A stretch of 9,701 nt of DNA from Oscillospiraceae bacterium (lineage in GTDB: Bacteria > Bacillota > Clostridia > Oscillospirales > Acutalibacteraceae): the NCBI GenBank assembly GCA_022508705.1, contig JAFLUO010000071.1, positions 1 through 9,701 on the forward strand, given 5' to 3'. The stretch's first letter is position 1, and each line of letters begins with the position of its first letter. The position numbers were made by a program, and so were the translations under genes. This document shows positions 5,870 through 9,701 of the stretch, in pieces. The notes under the pieces are model-generated. The model saw only the letters and a list, made by a program, of their open reading frames with translations, did no database searches and was not told the origin of the DNA.

Positions 5870-6641
5870 CTGTGAGCATCCTTTCGATTTCCGTATACGC
5901 AAATTTGCCCGTGCCTGACTCTTTATTACAGCCAAGGGAAAAAACGGGCACTGAAGTCAGTATTTCGTCTGCCCTCTCAAGCATTTCATCGGCATAATTC
6001 TTTATATGCGGATTTACCGTTTGCGCCAAAAACTTCGGCACCGCCTGTGAGGGCTTTATGCGTTCAATTTTATTGTCTTTACTTCTGTACAAAAATATTA
6101 TTGCCCGAACAGGTACGGTTTCATTTATATTTTCGTCTGTCTTGCCCGAAAATGGCGTTCCGCATGCAAATACCTTGCCGTTTTTCACAATCAAAAGCGG
6201 TTTGTCGTCATTTATTATTCTGGTGTTCGGCAGTTCTTTAAGCCACAAATGAGTGTGCGTTGACTTGCCAGTTCCGCTTTTTGCCGAAAAAAGATAGCAC
6301 TGCCCGTCTTTTTCAACGCACGAAGAATGTAAAACTATTCCGCCGTGAAGCAAAACCTCGTTATAAAAACCTTCACCCGTCCACATATATTCATGCTCTT
6401 CCCGCGTAAGATTTGGAAAGGTTTTTAGTTGATTGTCAAGAAACTCTTCGGTTAACTTTATTTTGATTTCAGCCTCACCGTCGGGAAAATCCGCTTCGTA
6501 AAGTTTGCTTCTTTCACGAAGCAACTGATATCTCGGTTCATATTCAGTTTTAATTCCTGCAATAATATATTTCCCCATTTTTAATTGCCTTGCGATACAG
6601 CAGTCGCACATAGTGCCGCATAAAAACGACTTTTCATGCAC
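5859..6641 (-). CDS. HPr-kinase-like P-loop protein of PqqD-linked clusters
   Basis: The product has 260 residues. It resembles the C-terminal catalytic part of HPr kinase and PEP-carboxykinase-like proteins. Walker A is SAKSGTGKST (119-128), the aspartate pair is in INDDKPLL (143-150), and the family phrase GTPFSGK lies at 161-167. Before them the chain reads GKYIIAGIKTEYEPRYQLLRERSKLY (from 23) and VLLHGGIVLHSSCVEKDG, as in related proteins found with PqqD genes. In some lasso-peptide clusters, related kinases phosphorylate the peptide; whether this one does so is inference. The start is GTG at 6641, with AAAGGAG seven bases upstream. This adds a Cys-rich 21-residue N-terminus (C8, C12, C14, C15). 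A shorter start at ATG 6578 (GKYI...) has only a weak AAGG site. No HPr is encoded here, and the N-terminal HprK domain is missing. Confidence 0.82.
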   Translation of the reverse strand: MHEKSFLCGTMCDCCIARQLKMGKYIIAGIKTEYEPRYQLLRERSKLYEADFPDGEAEIKIKLTEEFLDNQLKTFPNLTREEHEYMWTGEGFYNEVLLHGGIVLHSSCVEKDGQCYLFSAKSGTGKSTHTHLWLKELPNTRIINDDKPLLIVKNGKVFACGTPFSGKTDENINETVPVRAIIFLYRSKDNKIERIKPSQAVPKFLAQTVNPHIKNYADEMLERADEILTSVPVFSLGCNKESGTGKFAYTEIERMLTDEN

Positions 6642-6672
6642 GGTATCGCTCCTTTTATTGAATTTTCACACT
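6642..6672 (-). promoter_or_regulatory. 31-nt leader of the HPr-kinase-like gene, similar to the M23 gene leader
   Basis: On the minus strand this begins AGTGTGAAAA and ends AAAAGGA-GCGATACC directly before the GTG start. About 23 of 31 bases match 8454-8484 upstream of the M23 gene, with no gaps. It contains the Shine-Dalgarno and fills nearly the whole 37-base gap after the M23 stop codon. No terminator is present, so the two genes are likely co-transcribed. Confidence 0.65.
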
Positions 6673-6678
6673 GCTCCT

Positions 6679-8421
6679 TTAACTGATTCCAAGATACGGT
6701 GCAGGGTTAACTCTGTTACCGTTAACTCTTACCTCAAAATGAAGGTGAGCGCCCGTAACGTAACCCGTGTCGCCTATCTGCGCTATTTGCTGACCGCGTG
6801 TAACGTATTGCCCCGGTTTTACGCTGATTGAACCCGTTTTCAAATGGCAGTACATTGTAACTAAGCCGTTTCCGTGGTCAATTCTTATGGTATTTCCGCC
6901 CATGCCTTCGTAGCCTGCGTAAATAACTTTTCCTGATTCTGCCGCAACAACGGGGGCACCTTTACTGCCGCCCGGTCTGCAAAGGTCAATTCCGTTATGC
7001 CAGCCGTTAAGGGCACGCTTGCCGTATCTTGAAGAAATTATGGTAGCTCCCACACCGGGCCAGCAGAATTTTGCGCCCGAATACGAGTAATTGTAGTTAC
7101 CGTAGCCTGAGAAGGTGTTTTTCTTTGTGCCGACCTGTATTTTTTCTTCAACCGGCTCTTTAGTCGTAACCCTTGAAACCTCTTTTGAAGATACTTTTAC
7201 TCCGTCAATGTAGGTTACAAGCTCGGTTACAAGCTGTTCGCCGTCTACACCCTTTACAACGGTTTTAGAGTCGCCCACGTAAAGAGAATCGGTATTTACC
7301 TTTACCGTTGTATGCTTTATCGTTTCGGTATGAGTTTCCGTTTTTGTTATTTGAACCTGAACAAAGTTTACTTCGCCCTCAATAAGTATTTTCTGCCCTA
7401 CGTGAATATTTTCGTTAAGCTCCGGATTAAGAGCAAAAATCTTTGCTGAGCTGACGGAGCATTTATCGGCTATTTTTGAAACGCTGTCGCCTGCTTCTAC
7501 CGTATAGTAACGGGCTTCGCTCTTTTTGGTATTAAGCTTATCCGACAGCCTTTCCGCATCCCAAACCGTGTTTTCATTATCGGGGTAAAGTCCTTGAACG
7601 TAGTTTATATCCTCAACAAAGCTTACTGCTGAATTTTCGTCACCGTCTTCATAAACTGACAGAATGTTATCAAAAATCGCCAAGGCGTCCGTTTCGTTTT
7701 TAACGGCGCAAAGGAAGTTATTGTCAATATAAACTCCGCAGGCATTGGTGATTTCACAGTTGGAATTTTCAATAAGGCTTTCGCAAATGGCGTCAGCGTC
7801 GCTTATTTTGCTGAGCTTTACCGTTTTTAAGCTGTATTCCGCATTGCCGATAAGCTCCTGCGTGTCTTCTTCGTCGTTTTCACTTTCGGCGGTAGAAATC
7901 TGCAAGCGCTCCTCCGCCTGCTTTTTAGCCTGCTTGTAAACTGATTCACTCTTAACGTAGCCTATTACCTTGCCGTTGTAATTAAGCTCCAAGGCGAAGG
8001 TTTTGCCCTGCCAGGCAAAAATTACGTTGAGCATAATAATGAAGCTTACAATCGGCAGAACTATGTTGCCTGCATAAACGAAAACGCGCTTATAAAGCCT
8101 CCACATTTGCGAAAAGTATTTTGGCAGTTTATGAAGTCTGTGTTTTTTGTCCGCGTTGACCGTTGAAAATACTTTTTTAGTGCTCGCAATTAAGGATTTA
8201 ACGTCTGCCGTTACCTCATGAAAGGTATTCAGCGTAAATTTGTCAATAACTATAATCGCCGTAAAGGCAAGAGTGGTTATTGCTTTAAGCGGGCGCAAAA
8301 GAACCTCTTTCAGCCGTTTACCGAATTTTTTTAAAAGGCGCAATGTCTGAAGCCCTAAAAGATATAGAAAATTGTAGATATTGTTAAACATAAAAATCGC
8401 CATGCGATACAGCATTCGCAC
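6679..8421 (-). CDS. Membrane-anchored M23 peptidase with LysM and G5 domains
   Basis: The product has 580 residues from GTG 8421. The N-terminus is basic and hydrophobic, with likely membrane segments at about 45-62 and a clearer one at 119-137. An extracytoplasmic region of unclear fold (about 139-300) follows. A LysM repeat (YYTVEAGDSVSKIADKC, from 305 to about 348) should bind peptidoglycan, and a G5 domain spans about 353-432. The M23 domain (about 464-576) keeps the zinc ligands His475 and Asp479 (GWHNGIDL) and His561 (GAHLHFEV), and also His526 (MYCHL) and His559, so it should be an active endopeptidase acting on wall peptides. The start is uncertain: no Shine-Dalgarno precedes GTG 8421, ATG 8415 or ATG 8403. 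A good site lies further up, before GTG 8451, but an in-frame TAA at 8428-8430 interrupts that frame. Confidence 0.9.
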   Translation of the reverse strand: MRMLYRMAIFMFNNIYNFLYLLGLQTLRLLKKFGKRLKEVLLRPLKAITTLAFTAIIVIDKFTLNTFHEVTADVKSLIASTKKVFSTVNADKKHRLHKLPKYFSQMWRLYKRVFVYAGNIVLPIVSFIIMLNVIFAWQGKTFALELNYNGKVIGYVKSESVYKQAKKQAEERLQISTAESENDEEDTQELIGNAEYSLKTVKLSKISDADAICESLIENSNCEITNACGVYIDNNFLCAVKNETDALAIFDNILSVYEDGDENSAVSFVEDINYVQGLYPDNENTVWDAERLSDKLNTKKSEARYYTVEAGDSVSKIADKCSVSSAKIFALNPELNENIHVGQKILIEGEVNFVQVQITKTETHTETIKHTTVKVNTDSLYVGDSKTVVKGVDGEQLVTELVTYIDGVKVSSKEVSRVTTKEPVEEKIQVGTKKNTFSGYGNYNYSYSGAKFCWPGVGATIISSRYGKRALNGWHNGIDLCRPGGSKGAPVVAAESGKVIYAGYEGMGGNTIRIDHGNGLVTMYCHLKTGSISVKPGQYVTRGQQIAQIGDTGYVTGAHLHFEVRVNGNRVNPAPYLGIS

Positions 8422-8427
8422 AAAAAT

Positions 8428-8451
8428 TTACGAAAAAATTACTGTGCACAC
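8428..8451 (-). other. Short in-frame upstream ORF or interrupted N-terminus of the M23 gene
   Basis: GTG at 8449-8451 has AAAGGAA nine bases upstream. The frame encodes M-C-T-V-I-F-S and then stops at TAA (8428-8430). The main coding frame is the same and resumes with GTG at 8421 after two codons. This is either a seven-residue leader peptide with translation restart, or a nonsense change (or a base error) in codon 8 of a longer original protein. Confidence 0.5.
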
Positions 8452-8453
8452 GC

Positions 8454-8484
8454 GGTACCGTTCCTTTCTGCGTGTTTTCACACT
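8454..8484 (-). promoter_or_regulatory. 31-nt leader element with Shine-Dalgarno upstream of the M23 gene
   Basis: On the minus strand this starts AGTGTGAAAA and ends GAAAGGA-ACGGTACC, closely matching 6642-6672. Within it, ACACGC (8470-8475) can pair with GCGTGT (8448-8453). That would place the AAAGGAA site in the loop of a hairpin. Such a fold could tune access of ribosomes to the upstream GTG. Confidence 0.55.
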
Positions 8485-8514
8485 ACTATACCTCAAAACA
8501 GCATATATATTAGT

Positions 8515-8543
8515 AGTATATCACATTCACAAAAAAAAAGCAA
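8515..8543 (-). promoter_or_regulatory. Sigma-A promoter of the M23/HPr-kinase-like/PqqD/ABC operon
   Basis: On the minus strand the -35 is TTGCTT (8538-8543) and the -10 is TATACT (8515-8520), with a 17-bp spacer and TGA just before the -10 (extended -10). Transcription would start near 8508, leaving about 87 bases of leader before GTG 8421. An inverted repeat, ACTACTA (8482-8488) with TAGTAGT (8511-8517), overlaps the -10 and could be an operator. No terminator was seen down to 3952, so the four genes probably form one operon. Confidence 0.75.
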
Positions 8544-8626
8544 GAAACGCGAAATTTAAGATTATTTTTCTGTTGTTTAGCTCTTTGGGTAACAACCCGT
8601 CATTTTCCACATAATATGATACTGTC

Positions 8627-8654
8627 AGTTGATAAATATAAGTTGACAAATAAA
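8627..8654 (+). repeat. Tandem 14-mer before the Cys-rich gene
   Basis: AGTTGATAAATATA (8627-8640) is followed directly by AGTTGACAAATAAA (8641-8654), with 12 of 14 bases identical. The pair ends at the Shine-Dalgarno (GAGGAGG, 8655-8661). It may be a binding site or a chance duplication in the leader. Confidence 0.55.
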
Positions 8655-8669
8655 GAGGAGGAAATATTT

Positions 8670-9503
8670 ATGCCAGATAATTCATCTAACCAGCCGTACA
8701 AAATAAAAGAAGCGGTCTGCATTGACACAAACAGAGTTTATGACTCCTGCGCCGACAAAGACTGCCTTGAGGATCTGCGCCTTACCTTTACCAAAGAGAG
8801 CCAGGCTGTTATAAACACCGCAGCATCTGTAAGAGCGCGCAGTGCCGAAGTACTTAATGTTTTAATAGATGTTGAAAAAATGCCCTTTAACCGCGGTTTT
8901 TACACCGTTGACCTTACCTACTTTTTCAAGGTATGTCTTGATACGGTTCAGCCGGGCTGCGTAGCCCCCATTCAGGTTGACGGCCTTGCAACCTTTAACA
9001 AAAAATGCGTTCTTTACGGCTCTGAGGGCAACGTAAAGGTATTCTCATCAACCTTTGTATCTGACGAAAACGATACTCAGCTTGAAATGGCAAACACCAA
9101 CCCCCGTGCCAAGGTTCAAACAGTTGACCCGATAGTGCTTGATGCACGCATAGCGCGCCCGCAGGATATTTGCGACTGCTTTAAATGCAAGGTGCCAAAG
9201 TGCGTATGCAGACGGTTTATCGGAACATTTGTGGATGACAGCTTGCTTCCCAATGACCGTGCAGTTGTTGTAACTCTCGGCATTTTCACGATAGTACAGC
9301 TTGAGCGTGACGTTCAGATGCTCATTCCTGCATACGACTTCTGCATGCCGAAGCGTGAATGCTCTTACGAGCAGGAAGGCCCCTGCGACGCATTCCGCAG
9401 AATACGCTTCCCCGTTGACGAGTTCTTCCCGCCGAAAGAGGGCTGCCTTCAGGATTCGTACCGCCCCACAGGCTGCTGCGACAACAATTGCGACAATGAC
9501 TGA
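8670..9503 (+). CDS. Cysteine-rich conserved Clostridia protein of unknown function
   Basis: The product has 277 residues from the ATG after GAGGAGG (eight-base spacing). A longer frame from 8616 lacks such a site. There is no signal peptide or membrane segment. It has 18 cysteines, five of them clustered in CDCFKCKVPKCVC (168-180), and a C-terminal GCCDNNCDND. Characteristic stretches are IKEAVCIDTNRVYDSCADKD, IDVEKMPFNRGFYTVDLTYFF, GSEGNVKVFSS, LERDVQMLIPAYDFC and RFPVDEFFPP. I recognise the pattern as a recurrent conserved protein of Clostridia but know no assigned function. A structural or spore-associated role is only a guess from the cysteine content. It is the only plus-strand gene, divergent from the M23 operon, and is transcribed alone up to a strong terminator. 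Confidence 0.88.
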   Translation: MPDNSSNQPYKIKEAVCIDTNRVYDSCADKDCLEDLRLTFTKESQAVINTAASVRARSAEVLNVLIDVEKMPFNRGFYTVDLTYFFKVCLDTVQPGCVAPIQVDGLATFNKKCVLYGSEGNVKVFSSTFVSDENDTQLEMANTNPRAKVQTVDPIVLDARIARPQDICDCFKCKVPKCVCRRFIGTFVDDSLLPNDRAVVVTLGIFTIVQLERDVQMLIPAYDFCMPKRECSYEQEGPCDAFRRIRFPVDEFFPPKEGCLQDSYRPTGCCDNNCDND

Positions 9504-9538
9504 TTAAAACGCAAATTCTAAAATCGAATTATAGGTAA

Positions 9539-9577
9539 AAAACAGGAGTATTTCTTTTTGGGAAATACTCCTGTTTT
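9539..9577. terminator. Bidirectional intrinsic terminator
   Basis: AAAACAGGAGTATTTC (9539-9554) and GAAATACTCCTGTTTT (9562-9577) form a perfect 16-bp stem with a 7-base loop. T-rich ends occur on both strands. It ends the Cys-rich gene on the plus strand and the glycogen phosphorylase gene on the minus strand. Confidence 0.93.
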
Positions 9578-9591
9578 GTGTTATTTGAATA

Positions 9592-9701
9592 TCACTTCTT
9601 AAAAACTGATTTTGCGTGCCAGATGTTCTTTGCGTAATCGTCAATTGAGCGGTCTGCGGCAAATATGCCTGCGCCCGAAATGTTCATAAGAGACATTCTG
9701 T
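9592..9701 (-). CDS. glgP: Glycogen/starch phosphorylase, C-terminal end (partial)
   Basis: Only the last 36 residues are in the window: RMSLMNISGAGIFAADRSIDDYAKNIWHAKSVFKK and a TGA stop. The M-S-L-x-N-I-(S/A)-G-A-G-x-F-x-(A/S)-D-R-(S/T)-I-x-x-Y-A-x-x-I-W pattern is the well-known end of the GT35 phosphorylases. These release glucose 1-phosphate from storage glucans with pyridoxal phosphate. The catalytic part lies outside the window. The gene converges on the Cys-rich gene and shares its terminator. Confidence 0.85.
   Translation of the reverse strand, partial: RMSLMNISGAGIFAADRSIDDYAKNIWHAKSVFKK

Noticed and set aside
5870..5935. Longer N-terminus for the PqqD-like protein
   Set aside because: The extra 22 codons lie within the HPr-kinase-like gene and do not resemble PqqD; the ATG at 5869 has a good Shine-Dalgarno.
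6658..6672. Four-codon ORF (GTG AAA ATT CAA TAA) between the M23 and HPr-kinase-like genes
   Set aside because: An AAAGGAG overlaps the M23 stop codon just upstream, but the ORF is too short to support as a gene. The stretch is better explained as the shared leader.
8587..8598. GGGT-AACA-ACCC inverted repeat in the divergent region
   Set aside because: Four-base arms are too short to support an operator or terminator without comparison data.
8643..8648. TTGACA as a -35 box of the Cys-rich gene
   Set aside because: It lies directly before the Shine-Dalgarno, so any matching -10 would fall inside the coding region. It is part of the tandem 14-mer.

Overview
The window looks like chromosomal DNA of a low-to-mid GC Gram-positive anaerobe of the class Clostridia, probably a gut Oscillospiraceae/Ruminococcaceae-type bacterium. 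The reasons are strong AGGAGG-type ribosome binding sites, consensus sigma-A promoters with 17-bp spacers, a DUF1836 regulator, a Wzz/BY-kinase fusion, and a cysteine-rich conserved protein of a type I associate with Clostridia. No mobile element, CRISPR array, tRNA or rRNA was seen. All genes are on the minus strand except one.

Region 1 (1-2142, minus) is a compact operon. It reads, in order of transcription: DUF1836 helix-turn-helix regulator, a small DUF6054-like protein, an NfeD-family membrane protein, and an SPFH/band 7 protein cut by the window start. A textbook sigma-A promoter precedes it. Its 17-bp spacer is almost entirely filled by a perfect inverted repeat, which looks like an operator, possibly for the DUF1836 protein itself. 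A long imperfect palindrome sits between the NfeD and SPFH genes.

Region 2 (2143-3941, minus) holds a Wzz/BY-kinase fusion with an unusual Arg5-(Gly-Tyr)8 tail. It has its own extended -10 promoter and a strong intrinsic terminator, followed by an intergenic stretch with a hairpin and short tandem repeats.

Region 3 (3952-8543, minus) is a tightly packed run. It encodes a membrane-anchored LysM-G5-M23 endopeptidase, an HPr-kinase-like P-loop protein, a PqqD-like protein (the fold of RiPP recognition elements) and an ABC exporter. The last three have the layout of a RiPP or peptide modification and export module, but no precursor peptide, protease or radical SAM enzyme is visible. The M23 and HPr-kinase-like genes share a similar 31-nt leader with their Shine-Dalgarno. 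In the M23 gene the well-placed start is followed by an in-frame stop after seven codons, so translation apparently restarts downstream.

Region 4 (8544-9701) has one plus-strand gene for an 18-cysteine protein of unknown function. It is followed by a 16-bp-stem bidirectional terminator shared with the converging 3' end of a glycogen phosphorylase gene cut by the window end.

The overall theme is the cell envelope: membrane microdomain proteins, a peptidoglycan hydrolase, a polysaccharide-type tyrosine kinase and an exporter. The most novel part is the HPr-kinase-like/PqqD/ABC triad behind the M23 gene, together with the shared leaders.
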